A stretch of 64,000 nucleotides of DNA from Agrobacterium pusense. Lineage in GTDB: Bacteria; Pseudomonadota; Alphaproteobacteria; Rhizobiales; Rhizobiaceae. The position numbers and the translations under genes were made by a program. Positions 18,129 to 27,455 of this stretch are shown here, in pieces. Below the pieces are notes generated by a model. The model ran no database searches. It had not been told where the DNA came from and worked only from the letters and a program-made list of their open reading frames with translations. The DNA is taken from NCBI RefSeq assembly GCF_900102105.1, contig NZ_FNBB01000004.1, forward strand, positions 124,001 to 188,000, read 5' to 3'. Within the stretch, counting starts at the first letter, position 1; every line of letters begins with the position of its first letter.

Positions 18129-18839
18129 CTAAAGCGCCAGAGCGTCCCTGAGGGCTAGACCTTCCTTGGTACGGAGGTCGAGATCGGCCTCTATATGATT
18201 AAGATGTTGCAGCATCAGCGCCCGGGCCCTTGCCGCATCCTTCGCCTCCAGCGCATCCAGAAGATCGGCATGTTCGTTATGACCGCAGCTCGATACGCCG
18301 GAGCGCCCATAGAGCGCGATGACCAGCGATGAGCGCGCAACCAGTTCATCCATGAATTTTTCTAGGATGGCATTGCCGGCAATTGACGCCAGCATCAGGT
18401 GAAAATCACCCGAGGCCTTGATTTCGGCCCGCCGTGCGCTCGGCCCGCGTTCCTGCTGATGCCTGCTCTCCTCCAACAGATGCTCCCGCAGCTTCTTTAC
18501 CGCCGCAGGCGTGATTTTTTCGATTGCCGCGTCAACGACGCCGGGCTCGATCAGCCGGCGGGACGCAAATACCTGCCGCGCCTCGTCGGGCGTCGGATTG
18601 GAAACGAAAGCGCCCCGATTGCGCTCGGCCTTCACGAGGCCCTCATAGGCAAGCATCTGCAGCGCCGCGCGCACCACCGTGCGGCTGACATCGAACAACT
18701 TTCCCACTTCCGCTTCCGACAATTTCGTTCCCGGCGCCAGCCGGCGATCGACAATGGCGTCGCGCAAAGTGTCTCGAATGGCCTGGGCACGATCCTCATG
18801 CGATGAATCGGGAGATACGGTTATATGGGCAAGGCTCAT
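18129..18839 (-). CDS. GntR/FadR-family transcriptional regulator
   Basis: This 236-residue regulator has an N-terminal winged helix (AIRDTLRDAIVDRRLAPGTKLSEAEVGKLFDVSRTVVRAALQMLAYEGLVKAERNRGAFV) and an FCD-type all-helical effector domain (VVDAAIEKITPAAVKKLREHL, FHLMLASIAGNAILEKFMDELVARS, HADLLDALEAKDAARARALMLQHL). I chose the ATG at 18839; longer in-frame starts extend into unlikely sequence. It stands alone, convergent with dadA and divergent from the BA14K-like gene. Its target and ligand cannot be read from context. FCD-domain proteins often sense carboxylates or amino-acid derivatives. Confidence 0.83.
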   Translation of the reverse strand: MSLAHITVSPDSSHEDRAQAIRDTLRDAIVDRRLAPGTKLSEAEVGKLFDVSRTVVRAALQMLAYEGLVKAERNRGAFVSNPTPDEARQVFASRRLIEPGVVDAAIEKITPAAVKKLREHLLEESRHQQERGPSARRAEIKASGDFHLMLASIAGNAILEKFMDELVARSSLVIALYGRSGVSSCGHNEHADLLDALEAKDAARARALMLQHLNHIEADLDLRTKEGLALRDALAL

Positions 18840-19018
18840 GGGCGCGTCCTGTTTGCTCCCGAGTTTTAGCGCGAAGCGTGGGACGCAGGCAAACGGGAAT
18901 TGTGGGCGACAGCCGGTCTGCCACAATTCATTCAGCGACCGTTCAGCAGGCGGGCTGTATTTCCTTAACCATCGAATTTGCAACTGGCAGCACCCTGCCA
19001 CCTGGATGGAAAAACACC

Positions 19019-19522
19019 ATGTCGTCCTTTGCAGCCAAAACCGCTATGGCTATCGCCGTCGCCGCCGCAACCATCGCTCCCTTCAACAGCGCATCCGCCG
19101 GCGACTGGGACCGCCACGACCGCCGCGACGCGGCGCTTCTGGGAGGTGTGCTTGGCCTTGCCGCCGGTGTTGCCGTTGGTTCCGCCCTTTCCCGCCCGGC
19201 ACCGGTGGAGGAGGAACGGGTCTATATCGATCCGGCACCGCGCCGTTATCAGGCCTATGAGCCGAGCTATGTCTATGAAGAGCCGGACTATCGTTACTAC
19301 CGGCCAGCACCGCAGCCGGTTTATCGCCCGGCGCCGGTCTATCGCGCGCAGCCGGTTTACGACAGCCGTCCCGTCTATAGTCAGCCCCAGACCTATCGCA
19401 CCATCGAGCCGTGGACCAACGCCTGGTACGATTATTGCTCGCAGCGTTACCGCAGCTTCAATTCCCGCACCGGCACCTACACGGATTATGACGGTCAGCG
19501 TCATTTCTGCGTAGCAGGCTGA
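19019..19522 (+). CDS. BA14K-like secreted/periplasmic protein
   Basis: This 167-residue protein has a signal peptide (residues 1-27, MSSFAAKTAMAIAVAAATIAPFNSASA-GD), then a short Gly/Ala hydrophobic segment (LLGGVLGLAAGVAVGSAL), a Tyr/Pro-rich middle with repeated YRPAP/PVY units, and a C-terminal WTNAWYDYCSQRYRSFNSRTGTY-type motif ending in FCVAG. The C-terminal motif is that of the BA14K family, common in Rhizobiales and linked to cell-envelope or lectin-like properties in Brucella. The exact function is unknown. A clear terminator follows. Confidence 0.82.
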   Translation: MSSFAAKTAMAIAVAAATIAPFNSASAGDWDRHDRRDAALLGGVLGLAAGVAVGSALSRPAPVEEERVYIDPAPRRYQAYEPSYVYEEPDYRYYRPAPQPVYRPAPVYRAQPVYDSRPVYSQPQTYRTIEPWTNAWYDYCSQRYRSFNSRTGTYTDYDGQRHFCVAG

Positions 19523-19561
19523 AACGACGGCCCTTGCCGCAATTGCTGCGATTATTGCCAG

Positions 19562-19589
19562 GCCGCAGACGGAAAAGTCTGCGGCTTTT
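19562..19589 (+). terminator. rho-independent terminator after the BA14K-like gene
   Basis: GCCGCAGAC (19562-19570) pairs perfectly with GTCTGCGGC (19577-19585) around GGAAAA, followed by TTTT. It lies 40 bases after the stop and before the convergent dctD. The A-run in the loop gives little activity to the other strand. Confidence 0.82.
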
Positions 19590-19649
19590 CAATGGGGGTC
19601 GGAGCAGGACAACGTCGCGCCGTCGCCATAAGTCGTCCTCTGCACAGTT

Positions 19650-21014
19650 TCAGGCCGCGCCGTTCTTCACATAGTCCGCCCGGTTGATACCGTGGCGTTG
19701 CAGTTTGTCGTAAAAGGTCTTGCGGGCGATACCGAGCGTGGCGATGGTTTCCGCGACGTCGCCATTGGATTGCTCCAGTGTCTCGCGGATGATGCGCGCC
19801 TCGATCTCGTCCATACGCTCCGGCAAGGTGCCGGAAGCCGGGATTTCCGACTGCAGAACAGATGTGGCCGCCAATTCCGTCTCAAGCCCCAGAACTACCC
19901 TCTCGGCAAAATGGCCGAGTTCCCGGACATTGCCGGGCCAATCATGATCGTTGAGACGACGGGAAACCCCGGCGCCGATCTGCGGCACCGGCATGTTGAA
20001 GCGGTTGGCTGCCTTGGTGACGAAGTGGGAAAACAAGAGTGGAATATCCGCCCTGCGTTCGCGAAGCGGCGGTATCGACAATGTGACGACATTCAGCCGG
20101 TAATAAAGGTCCTCACGAAACGCGCCACGTTCGGCCGGATCGCCAAGGTCAACCTTGGCCGCCGCAACCACGCGGATATCGACAGGTCGCTCCTCGTTTG
20201 AACCAAGCGGCGAGACCTCGCGCATTTCCAGCACACGCAGCATTTTCACCTGCACGGCAAGCGGCATGCTTTCGATCTCGTCCAGGAACAACGTGCCACC
20301 ACTTGAATGTTCGATGCGGCCGACACGTTTTTTCTGTGCCCCGGTAAATGCTCCCGGCTCATGGCCGAAAAGCTCGCTCTCGATCACCGTTTCAGGTAGC
20401 GCACCACAATTCAGCGCAACGAAATTGCCCTTGGCGCGCTTCTTGCTCCAACGATGAAGGGCCGTTGCCACCACTTCCTTGCCGCTGCCCGTTTCGCCGG
20501 CCACCAGCACATCGACATCCGTATCGGCAATATGCCTGAGCGTCGTGCGCAAGCGCTCCATGGCGGGTGTTTGCCCGATCAGCGGCAGGTCGTCCTCCGC
20601 CTGCCCGGCTGCCCGGCGAAGCGCGCGATTTTCCAGCACGAGGCGGCGTTTTTCGAGGGCTCTGCGGGCGCTCTCCACCATCCGTTCGGCGGGAAACGGC
20701 TTGGCTATGAAGTCATAGGCGCCGTTGTGGAGCGCATCGACGGCCATGGGTACATCACCATGGCCGGTAATGAGGATGACAGGCAGATCCGCATCGATCT
20801 TGCGGACATGGTCGAAAAATTCCAGCCCGGTCATGCCGGGCATGCGCACATCAGTGATAACGACGCCGTCGAAATCTTCACTCAAAGCTGCAAGCGCCTG
20901 CTCGGCTCGGGAAAAGGAAGTGACCGGCAGCCCGTCTAGCTCCAGCGTCTGCACCATCGCCTTGCGCAGCTGCGAGTCGTCATCGACCAGAAATATAGTA
21001 CCATCCGCCGTCAT
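19650..21014 (-). CDS. dctD: DctD, sigma-54-dependent C4-dicarboxylate response regulator
   Basis: This 454-residue NtrC-type activator has a receiver domain with phosphoacceptor Asp55 ([10 protein letters not shown]), an AAA+ domain with Walker A GETGSGKE (173-180) and the sigma-54 contact loop GAFTGA (221-226), and a Fis-type helix-turn-helix ([21 protein letters not shown]). Phosphorylated by DctB, it activates dctA from the sigma-54 promoter at 22990-23005. It lies one base downstream of dctB, so the pair form an operon divergent from dctA. Confidence 0.96.
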   Translation of the reverse strand: MTADGTIFLVDDDSQLRKAMVQTLELDGLPVTSFSRAEQALAALSEDFDGVVITDVRMPGMTGLEFFDHVRKIDADLPVILITGHGDVPMAVDALHNGAYDFIAKPFPAERMVESARRALEKRRLVLENRALRRAAGQAEDDLPLIGQTPAMERLRTTLRHIADTDVDVLVAGETGSGKEVVATALHRWSKKRAKGNFVALNCGALPETVIESELFGHEPGAFTGAQKKRVGRIEHSSGGTLFLDEIESMPLAVQVKMLRVLEMREVSPLGSNEERPVDIRVVAAAKVDLGDPAERGAFREDLYYRLNVVTLSIPPLRERRADIPLLFSHFVTKAANRFNMPVPQIGAGVSRRLNDHDWPGNVRELGHFAERVVLGLETELAATSVLQSEIPASGTLPERMDEIEARIIRETLEQSNGDVAETIATLGIARKTFYDKLQRHGINRADYVKNGAA

Positions 21015-21015
21015 G

Positions 21016-22857
21016 TCATGCTCGCTTCAGATATACGGAAAAACACGTGCCTGCCTCGCCACTCTTCACCTCAATGCGCCCGCCATAGTCCGAAGCGATA
21101 TCGTTTGAGATGACAAGGCCAAGGCCGAGACCGCCCTCCTTGGAGGTATTGAAGGGTGAAAAAAGCTGGGCACGGATGGCTTCCGGAATGCCCCCGCCAT
21201 TGTCGCCAACCGAGATTACAACCGCGTCGCCTTCTTCGCGAACACGCACCTCCACCCGGGCCGTATCAATCGCTTCAGTCGCTTCCAGCGCGTTTTGCAG
21301 AAGATTGATGAGGATTTGCTCCAGCCGGATGCGGCTGCCGAGCACTTTCAGATCCTGATCGGGCAAGACAATATCGAGCGCGTCCATCTGACCGGAAAAA
21401 CGGCTGCGCAGCAGCATCACCGCGCCTTCGATGACGGTTCGAACACTGACAGGTTCAGCGCCGGTTCGGCCCTTGCGCGCGAGTATCTTCAGATCGCTGG
21501 TAATCGTGCCGATACGCTCGGTAAGGGCGGCAATGTCCTCAAGATTTTCACTGGCTTCAGCCAGACGTTCACGCTTCAGCAGAATGCGCGCATTATCGGC
21601 AAAGGCGCGGATTGTCGCCACAGGCTGGTTTATCTCATGGGCCACGCCAGCCGCCACCTGCCCAAGAATGGAAAGGCGGTTGGCCTGCACCAGCTCATGC
21701 TGGACATTGCGCAACTCCCCGGTGGTCTTTTCGTGCAGGGCGATTTCCGCCTGAAGATGATCGCGCGTCTTCGTCAGATCTCGGGTTCTCTCCTGTACCT
21801 TAAGTTCAAGCTCGGCGCGGGCCCTTTGTTCTTCTTCCTTTTCTTTCAGAGCCTTGTGCCTGCGCCACAGCCACAGCGCCGAAAGCGCAATCAGCGGCAT
21901 GAGCGTCGCCAGCGCCACCGCCCTGCCCTCGCGGATGGCGGCATTCAGAGCGGGTGCGACGGGCTGAAGATAATGCAGGGTCCAGGATGTCGTCGGCACC
22001 GGCATTTCCAGCCGAAGATAATCGCCGCGTTCGCGCCCCGGCTCATCAACGTGGATGAGCGGAACACCGTCGCCCAGTGATCGAGCCGTTCGGAAAGGCA
22101 GCGTCGCCAGCGCCTCATTGCCGAATTGCAGGCTTTCGGAAATGGTGTTTCGTCGCGCCTCGTCGATGGCCGCGACTGTCTTGAAGCGCCACTCCGGCAC
22201 GCTCGTCATCAGCACGACACCGTTTCTGTCGACGACATAGACCGGCTTGCCTCCGATATTCCAGTCCGCTTCCAGCCGGTTGAACTCGACCTTGGCAATC
22301 ACGACGCCAAGCGGCCGGCCATCAGCCGCATCGATCCGGCGGGAGATATAGAGACCTGGCCGGCGACTGACATTGCCGAGCGCATAATGTTCGGACATGC
22401 CAGTCTTCATCGCCGCCTGAAAATACTCACGGAAGGCATAGTTGGAACCGACAAAGCTGTCCGCCTGCCGCCAGTTGCTCGACGCGATGGTCAGGCCGGT
22501 CGGCCCGGTCACGTAAATGACAGAGGACTGGGTTCCTTCGATAAGCCCTTCAAGCTTTCGATTGAGCCGATCTAGAGCCGAAGCGCCGCCGCCATCGAGA
22601 GCGACGGCAAGATCGGGATCGCCGGAAAGAACCAGCGGAATGGCCCGCGGCCGCTCCAGTGCAACATTCAAAAGGGCGATCTTCAGTTCCGCATCGGTCG
22701 AGGCCTCGGAACCCGCCGCACGCAGGGCCTGATGGCGGGCAAATTCATCGGCGACAAGCAGCATGCCAAAACCGATAAGCAGCCAAAGCCCCGCGAGCGC
22801 CAGCCATTGCGCCCGTCGCTTCGCCTGGGAATGGAGTGAATTCTCTATCTGGTTCAT
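21016..22857 (-). CDS. dctB: DctB, C4-dicarboxylate sensor histidine kinase
   Basis: This 613-residue membrane kinase has a first transmembrane helix near residues 17-35, a periplasmic double-Cache sensor region (about 40-305), a second helix near 310-328, a coiled coil ([25 protein letters not shown]), an HisKA domain with the H-box [16 protein letters not shown], and a C-terminal ATPase domain ([24 protein letters not shown]). It senses succinate/malate/fumarate, in rhizobia together with DctA, and phosphorylates DctD. Confidence 0.96.
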   Translation of the reverse strand: MNQIENSLHSQAKRRAQWLALAGLWLLIGFGMLLVADEFARHQALRAAGSEASTDAELKIALLNVALERPRAIPLVLSGDPDLAVALDGGGASALDRLNRKLEGLIEGTQSSVIYVTGPTGLTIASSNWRQADSFVGSNYAFREYFQAAMKTGMSEHYALGNVSRRPGLYISRRIDAADGRPLGVVIAKVEFNRLEADWNIGGKPVYVVDRNGVVLMTSVPEWRFKTVAAIDEARRNTISESLQFGNEALATLPFRTARSLGDGVPLIHVDEPGRERGDYLRLEMPVPTTSWTLHYLQPVAPALNAAIREGRAVALATLMPLIALSALWLWRRHKALKEKEEEQRARAELELKVQERTRDLTKTRDHLQAEIALHEKTTGELRNVQHELVQANRLSILGQVAAGVAHEINQPVATIRAFADNARILLKRERLAEASENLEDIAALTERIGTITSDLKILARKGRTGAEPVSVRTVIEGAVMLLRSRFSGQMDALDIVLPDQDLKVLGSRIRLEQILINLLQNALEATEAIDTARVEVRVREEGDAVVISVGDNGGGIPEAIRAQLFSPFNTSKEGGLGLGLVISNDIASDYGGRIEVKSGEAGTCFSVYLKRA

Positions 22858-22865
22858 GGGCCAAT

Positions 22866-22916
22866 TGTGCGGATTTACACACAGACCGCAAGAGTTTTTG
22901 TCCGAAATTCCGCACA
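22866..22916. promoter_or_regulatory. paired DctD-type upstream activator sites of dctA
   Basis: TGTGCGGATTTACACACA (22866-22883) and, in reverse, TGTGCGGAATTTCGGACA (22899-22916) are two versions of the same imperfect palindrome, starting 33 bases (about three turns) apart. They lie 74-124 bases upstream of the -24 element, where sigma-54 activators bind. Known rhizobial dctA promoters carry two DctD sites in this arrangement. Confidence 0.75.
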
Positions 22917-22989
22917 GTTAACTGTCGCGCCTTTTATCCCTCCAAAAAAGAACTTTTTGAATCAGTTGGTTACGGCAAATAATCAAGTC

Positions 22990-23005
22990 TGGCATGCGTA
23001 TTGCA
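22990..23005 (+). promoter_or_regulatory. sigma-54 promoter of dctA
   Basis: TGGCATGCGTATTGCA matches the -24/-12 consensus TGGCAC-N5-TTGCA with one change and correct spacing. It predicts a start near 23016 and a leader of about 80 bases to the dctA ATG. With DctD encoded next door and activator sites upstream, this is a well-supported promoter. Confidence 0.88.
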
Positions 23006-23093
23006 CATGTCTCCTCAATCGGCGCGAAGCCGTCAACGACACGGCGATCCCGGGAGGCCAATCAAGGCAGGGTGAGGCCGAGGAGGAAAAAAC

Positions 23094-24440
23094 ATGATCG
23101 ATACGACAGCCGTGGCCGCGGGCCACGCCAAATTGCCATTCTACAAGCATCTGTATTTTCAGGTTCTGGTGGCCATCATAGCCGGTATCGCACTCGGCCA
23201 TTTCTATCCGGCCTTCGGTGAAGAACTGAAGCCGCTCGGCGATGGCTTCATCCGCCTCGTCAAGATGATCATCGCGCCCGTCATCTTCCTCACTGTCGCA
23301 ACCGGCATTGCCGGCATGAACGACATGAAGAAGGTTGGCCGCGTGGCCGGCAAGGCCATGATCTACTTCCTCGTATTCTCCACCCTTGCGCTTATCGTAG
23401 GCCTCATCGTCGCCAACACCGTGCAGCCCGGCGCGGGCATGAACATCGATCCGGCAACGCTCGATGCCAAGGCCGTCGCGACCTACGCCGACAAGGCCCA
23501 TGAGCAGACCATTACCGGCTTCCTGATGAACATCATCCCGACGACCATCGTCGGCGCATTCGCCAGCGGCGATATCCTGCAGGTGCTGTTCTTCTCGGTG
23601 CTCTTCGGTATCGCGCTCGGCGTCGTCGGCGAAAAGGGCAAGCCGGTCACCGATTTCATGCACGCCCTGATGTATCCGATTTTCAAGCTGGTCGCGATCC
23701 TGATGAAGGCTGCCCCGATCGGTGCTTTCGGCGCCATGGCCTTCACCATCGGCAAATACGGCATCTCGTCCGTCACCAATCTTGCGATGCTGATCGGCAC
23801 CTTCTACGTCACGTCCTTCCTGTTCGTGTTCGTGGTCCTCGGCGCCGTCTGCCGCTATAACGGCTTCTCCATCGTCGCGCTGATCCGCTACATCAAGGAA
23901 GAACTGCTGCTGGTTCTCGGTACCTCGTCTTCCGAGGCCGCCCTGCCGGGCCTGATGAGCAAGATGGAAAAGGCCGGCTGCAAGCGCTCCGTCGTCGGTC
24001 TCGTCATTCCCACCGGTTACTCCTTCAATCTTGACGGCACCAACATCTACATGACGCTGGCAGCCCTCTTCATCGCGCAGGCGACCGGCATTCACCTCTC
24101 CTTCGGCGAACAGATTCTGCTGCTGCTCGTCGCCATGCTCTCCTCCAAGGGTGCCGCCGGCATTACCGGTGCAGGCTTCATCACGCTCGCGGCCACGCTC
24201 TCCGTCGTGCCTTCGGTTCCGGTCGCCGGCATGGCGCTGATCCTCGGCATCGACCGCTTCATGTCGGAATGCCGCGCGCTCACCAACTTCGTCGGCAATG
24301 CGGTCGCCACCATCGTCGTCGCCCGCTGGGAAGGCGAACTGGACCAGGACCAGCTTGCCCGCGTGCTCAGCGGCAAGGAAGAATTCACCGGCATCGCCGA
24401 TGTGGATCAGCTTCCGGCCTCGGTGCAGCCGGCAGAGTAA
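23094..24440 (+). CDS. dctA: DctA, C4-dicarboxylate:proton/sodium symporter
   Basis: This 448-residue DAACS-family transporter has the typical helices and hairpin motifs: [59 protein letters not shown] (serine-rich hairpin) and [23 protein letters not shown]. It imports succinate, fumarate and malate, which is essential for symbiotic or root-exudate nutrition in rhizobia. The ATG at 23094 follows GAGGAGGAAAAAAC. It is transcribed divergently from dctBD. Confidence 0.97.
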   Translation: MIDTTAVAAGHAKLPFYKHLYFQVLVAIIAGIALGHFYPAFGEELKPLGDGFIRLVKMIIAPVIFLTVATGIAGMNDMKKVGRVAGKAMIYFLVFSTLALIVGLIVANTVQPGAGMNIDPATLDAKAVATYADKAHEQTITGFLMNIIPTTIVGAFASGDILQVLFFSVLFGIALGVVGEKGKPVTDFMHALMYPIFKLVAILMKAAPIGAFGAMAFTIGKYGISSVTNLAMLIGTFYVTSFLFVFVVLGAVCRYNGFSIVALIRYIKEELLLVLGTSSSEAALPGLMSKMEKAGCKRSVVGLVIPTGYSFNLDGTNIYMTLAALFIAQATGIHLSFGEQILLLLVAMLSSKGAAGITGAGFITLAATLSVVPSVPVAGMALILGIDRFMSECRALTNFVGNAVATIVVARWEGELDQDQLARVLSGKEEFTGIADVDQLPASVQPAE

Positions 24441-24623
24441 TACGACCTCCCAAGGTCCTGCCTGCCCGGCCTCGTCCGGACAGGCCTCGCATGAAGGCCG
24501 GCGCGTCATCTCGATGTGTCGGCCTTTGTCGTTCAAGCAGGTGTCGGAAAACAGTTTTTATCGGACGGGCGATGCTGTAGGCCAGATCAAACAAGAACCG
24601 TTGCGATGAATGGAGTGGCCCAT

Positions 24624-25061
24624 ATGAGAAACATTTTCCTGGCGTGGCAATTCTGGGCCCTGTTATCGGCGGCATTCGCGGCTCTGACTGCCATTTTCGC
24701 CAAGATCGGCATCGAAAACGTCAATTCCGATTTCGCCACTTTCATCCGAACCATCGTTATTCTCGCTGCCGCAGGCCTGATGGTTTATATCACCGGCAAC
24801 TGGCAGCAGCCTTCCACCATCTCGGGGAAAACCTGGGCCTTTCTCGTGCTCTCCGGTCTGGCAACCGGCGCATCCTGGATATGCTATTTCCGGGCGCTGA
24901 AAATTGGCGACGCCGCCCGTGTCGCACCCATCGACAAGCTCAGTGTCGTCTTTGTCGCCGTCTTTGCAGTGCTGTTTTTGGGCGAAAGGCTTTCGTTGCC
25001 CAACTGGCTCGGCGTCGTGCTGATCGCCTGCGGTGCGGTACTCGTGGCCTACCGGGGATAG
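24624..25061 (+). CDS. small EamA-type (DMT superfamily) transporter
   Basis: This roughly 145-residue membrane protein has a single EamA unit of about five helices (FWALLSAAFAALTAIFAKIGI, FIRTIVILAAAGLMVYI, WAFLVLSGLATGASWICYFRAL, KLSVVFVAVFAVLFLGERL, WLGVVLIACGAVLVAY). Typical DMT exporters have two such units in about 300 residues, so this one must dimerise or pair. The ATG at 24624 puts the first helix just after the N-terminus; an ATG at 24606 is also possible. Substrate is unknown and no partner gene is adjacent. Confidence 0.8.
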   Translation: MRNIFLAWQFWALLSAAFAALTAIFAKIGIENVNSDFATFIRTIVILAAAGLMVYITGNWQQPSTISGKTWAFLVLSGLATGASWICYFRALKIGDAARVAPIDKLSVVFVAVFAVLFLGERLSLPNWLGVVLIACGAVLVAYRG

Positions 25062-25100
25062 GTCGGCCGGATCAACCGGCCGGCACAATTGCCAAAATTT

Positions 25101-26453
25101 TCAGCCTCGGGCGGCCGCAACCTTGTCGAGACCGCGCTTCACACCAGCAAACAGCTCATCCAGTTGCTCCGCGGTAATAATCAGCGGCGGACAGAAACAG
25201 ATGGATTCACCGATTGGCCGGGTTATGACACCCTCCTCCTCAATGGCGGCGGCGAGGGCAAACGTCGTGTCGCCCGGCTTCATGCCTTCCCATGGCTTCA
25301 CCTCCAGCGCGCCGATGAGGCCGATACCGCGCGAGGAATGAATGAGCGGGTGATCCGTAAGTGCCTTCAGATGATCGAGGAACCGGCCTTCGAGCCGCGC
25401 GACATTGCCGACCAGATCGCGTTCCTGAATGATCTTCAGGTTTTCCAGCCCCACAGCCGTTGCGACCGGGTGGCCGGAGGCGGTGTAGCCATGGCCGAAC
25501 GATCCGATCCGGTCGGACTCATCGGCGATAGGCTGGTAGAAATTGTCATTCATGATGATCGCCGAAAGCGGCATGTAGGACGACGAAATCTGCTTTGAGA
25601 CCACAAGCACGTCCGGCTTGATACCGTAGGTCTCGCAGGCGAACATCTTGCCCGTGCGGCCAAAACCGCAGATGACCTCGTCGACCACAAGCAGGATGTC
25701 ATATTTCTTCAGGATCGCCTGTACGCCTTCCCAATAGCCCTCCGGCGGCAAAAGAACGCCACCGGCGCCCATTACCGGCTCGCCCCAGAAGGCGGCGATG
25801 GTTTCGGGACCTTCGCGAAGGATCAGATCCTCCAACTCCTCGAGGATACGCGCGGTGAAATCCGCCTCACTTTCGCCCTCCTTCCCGAAATGCACATAGG
25901 AGGGGCAGGCCGTATGCAGCATGCGGTCCAGCGGCAGATCGAAACTCTCATGGTTGCGCGGCAAGCCGGTGATCGAGGCCGACGCAATGGTCACGCCATG
26001 ATAACCCTTGATGCGGCCGATGATCTTCTTCTTGTCCTTCTTGCCCAGCGCATTCGAACGATACCAAACCATCTTGGCGACCAGATCGTTGGCTTCCGAG
26101 CCGGAGGAGGTGAAATGAACTTTCGACATCGGCACCGGCGAAAGCTCGATCAGCAGTTCGGCGAGATCGACGGACGGGCTATGCGTCTTGTAGGAGAAGG
26201 TGTGGTAATAGGGCAGCTTCTGCATCTGCTTTGTCGCGGCTTCCACCAGCCGCTGCTCACCAAAACCGAGCGCCACCGACCACAGTCCCGCCATCGCCTC
26301 GATATATCGCTTGCCACTGCTGTCGGTGACATAGATGCCCTCGCCGCTTTCAATCACCAGACCACCGGTCTTTTCGAATTTGCGCAGATTTACATTGGGA
26401 TGCATCTGATAGGCGATATCGCGTGCCTCGACGGAATTTGGCAGGATGGTCAT
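25101..26453 (-). CDS. class III PLP aminotransferase
   Basis: This 450-residue class III (omega-type) aminotransferase has the subgroup signature LLVVDEVICGFGRTGKMFACETYGIKPDVLVVSKQI with the PLP lysine in VVSKQ. TSSGSEANDLVAKM and GYTASGHPVATAVGLENL also fit. Such enzymes move amino groups from diamines, beta-alanine, GABA or taurine-like donors to pyruvate or 2-oxoglutarate. The SDR gene follows upstream (starts 26490) on the same strand with a 36-base gap, so the two may be co-transcribed. Substrate cannot be set from sequence. Confidence 0.86.
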   Translation of the reverse strand: MTILPNSVEARDIAYQMHPNVNLRKFEKTGGLVIESGEGIYVTDSSGKRYIEAMAGLWSVALGFGEQRLVEAATKQMQKLPYYHTFSYKTHSPSVDLAELLIELSPVPMSKVHFTSSGSEANDLVAKMVWYRSNALGKKDKKKIIGRIKGYHGVTIASASITGLPRNHESFDLPLDRMLHTACPSYVHFGKEGESEADFTARILEELEDLILREGPETIAAFWGEPVMGAGGVLLPPEGYWEGVQAILKKYDILLVVDEVICGFGRTGKMFACETYGIKPDVLVVSKQISSSYMPLSAIIMNDNFYQPIADESDRIGSFGHGYTASGHPVATAVGLENLKIIQERDLVGNVARLEGRFLDHLKALTDHPLIHSSRGIGLIGALEVKPWEGMKPGDTTFALAAAIEEEGVITRPIGESICFCPPLIITAEQLDELFAGVKRGLDKVAAARG

Positions 26454-26489
26454 CGATAATGGCTCCGTTTCGGTTGATTGGCTGAGGCG

Positions 26490-27224
26490 TCAGACGTGCT
26501 GTCCGCCATTGATGTGGATTTCCGCGCCGTTGATGTAGCTGGACTGTTCCGAGCAGAGAAAAAGGATTGTCTGCGCCACCTCCGCCGTGGTGCCGAGCCG
26601 CCCGAGCGGAACCTGGGCATCCACCAGCTCGGCCGTACCCGGAGACAGAATGGCAGTATTGATTTCCCCCGGCGCAATCGCGTTGGCTCGAACGCCCCGC
26701 GGACCAAATTCATGCGCCAGTTCGCGCGTCAGTGCGGCGAGTGCCGCCTTCGACGTGGCATAAGCAACACCGGCGAAGGGGTGAACCCGCGAACCGACGA
26801 TGGAGGTGACATTGACGATCGAGCCTTTCGCCGCCTCCAGCTCCGGCAGGAGCGCGCGGGCGAGCAGCGCTGTTGAGACGAGATTGACATTGAGCACCCG
26901 CGTCCAGATATCCGCCGTCGTATCCATCACACCAAGGCGGCTTCCGCCTTCGCCCTTCGGCGAAATTCCGGCATTGTTGACAAGCGCCGCAAGCTTTCCT
27001 TCCGGCAGGCGTGAACGCACCTCTTCTGCCAGATCTTCTACCCGCGACAGGTCTTCCAGATCGGCCTGGATATGGCTCTCGCGTGCGGAGGGCCAACGGC
27101 ATTCCTCGGAAAAGGGCTGCCGCGAAACGGTCAGGATCCTCCAGCCCTTTTCCTGAAACAGCTTGACGGTGGCATGCCCAATTCCCCGGCTGGCACCGGT
27201 CAGAAGCATGTAAGGAACAGCCAT
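26490..27224 (-). CDS. short-chain dehydrogenase/reductase
   Basis: This 244-residue classical SDR has the cofactor motif TGASRGIG (residues 9-16), NNAG in AALVNNAGISPKG, the catalytic Ser in VNVTSIVGS and Tyr/Lys in VAYATSKAAL, and a C-terminal INGAEIHINGG. The ATG at 27224 follows AGGAG. It probably forms a two-gene operon with the aminotransferase downstream. The pair could oxidise an amino alcohol or hydroxy acid and transaminate the product, but this is inference. Confidence 0.86.
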   Translation of the reverse strand: MAVPYMLLTGASRGIGHATVKLFQEKGWRILTVSRQPFSEECRWPSARESHIQADLEDLSRVEDLAEEVRSRLPEGKLAALVNNAGISPKGEGGSRLGVMDTTADIWTRVLNVNLVSTALLARALLPELEAAKGSIVNVTSIVGSRVHPFAGVAYATSKAALAALTRELAHEFGPRGVRANAIAPGEINTAILSPGTAELVDAQVPLGRLGTTAEVAQTILFLCSEQSSYINGAEIHINGGQHV

Positions 27225-27455
27225 AGAGAACTCCTGTGCCATGCGGATCGTTGAGCCGGCCTCGCATTCAACACGCATGTTAGAGCGCTTCGGCCGGGTG
27301 ACAAGGGCTTTTTTGTCGCGGTGGCCGAAGCAAGGCCGCTCGCGGGCTAATCCCATTTGATGCGGGGGTTTCACCCGAAGGGAATATTTGAAGCGGATCA
27401 TTTGCCCATAAAATGAAACCTCCCGAATGTGTGATCTGTATTGGGAGGGGGACAC

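Noticed and set aside
24460-24485. Terminator after dctA
   Set aside because: GCCTGCCCGG/CCGGACAGGC can form an imperfect hairpin 20 bases after the stop, but a mismatch and the lack of any T-run make termination too uncertain to list.
22983-24536. Long open frame (over 500 codons) antisense to dctA
   Set aside because: It is the mirror of a GC-rich gene with strong codon bias. The product is an unnatural Asp/Glu/Gly/His/Arg mixture with no domain, while dctA on the other strand is certain.
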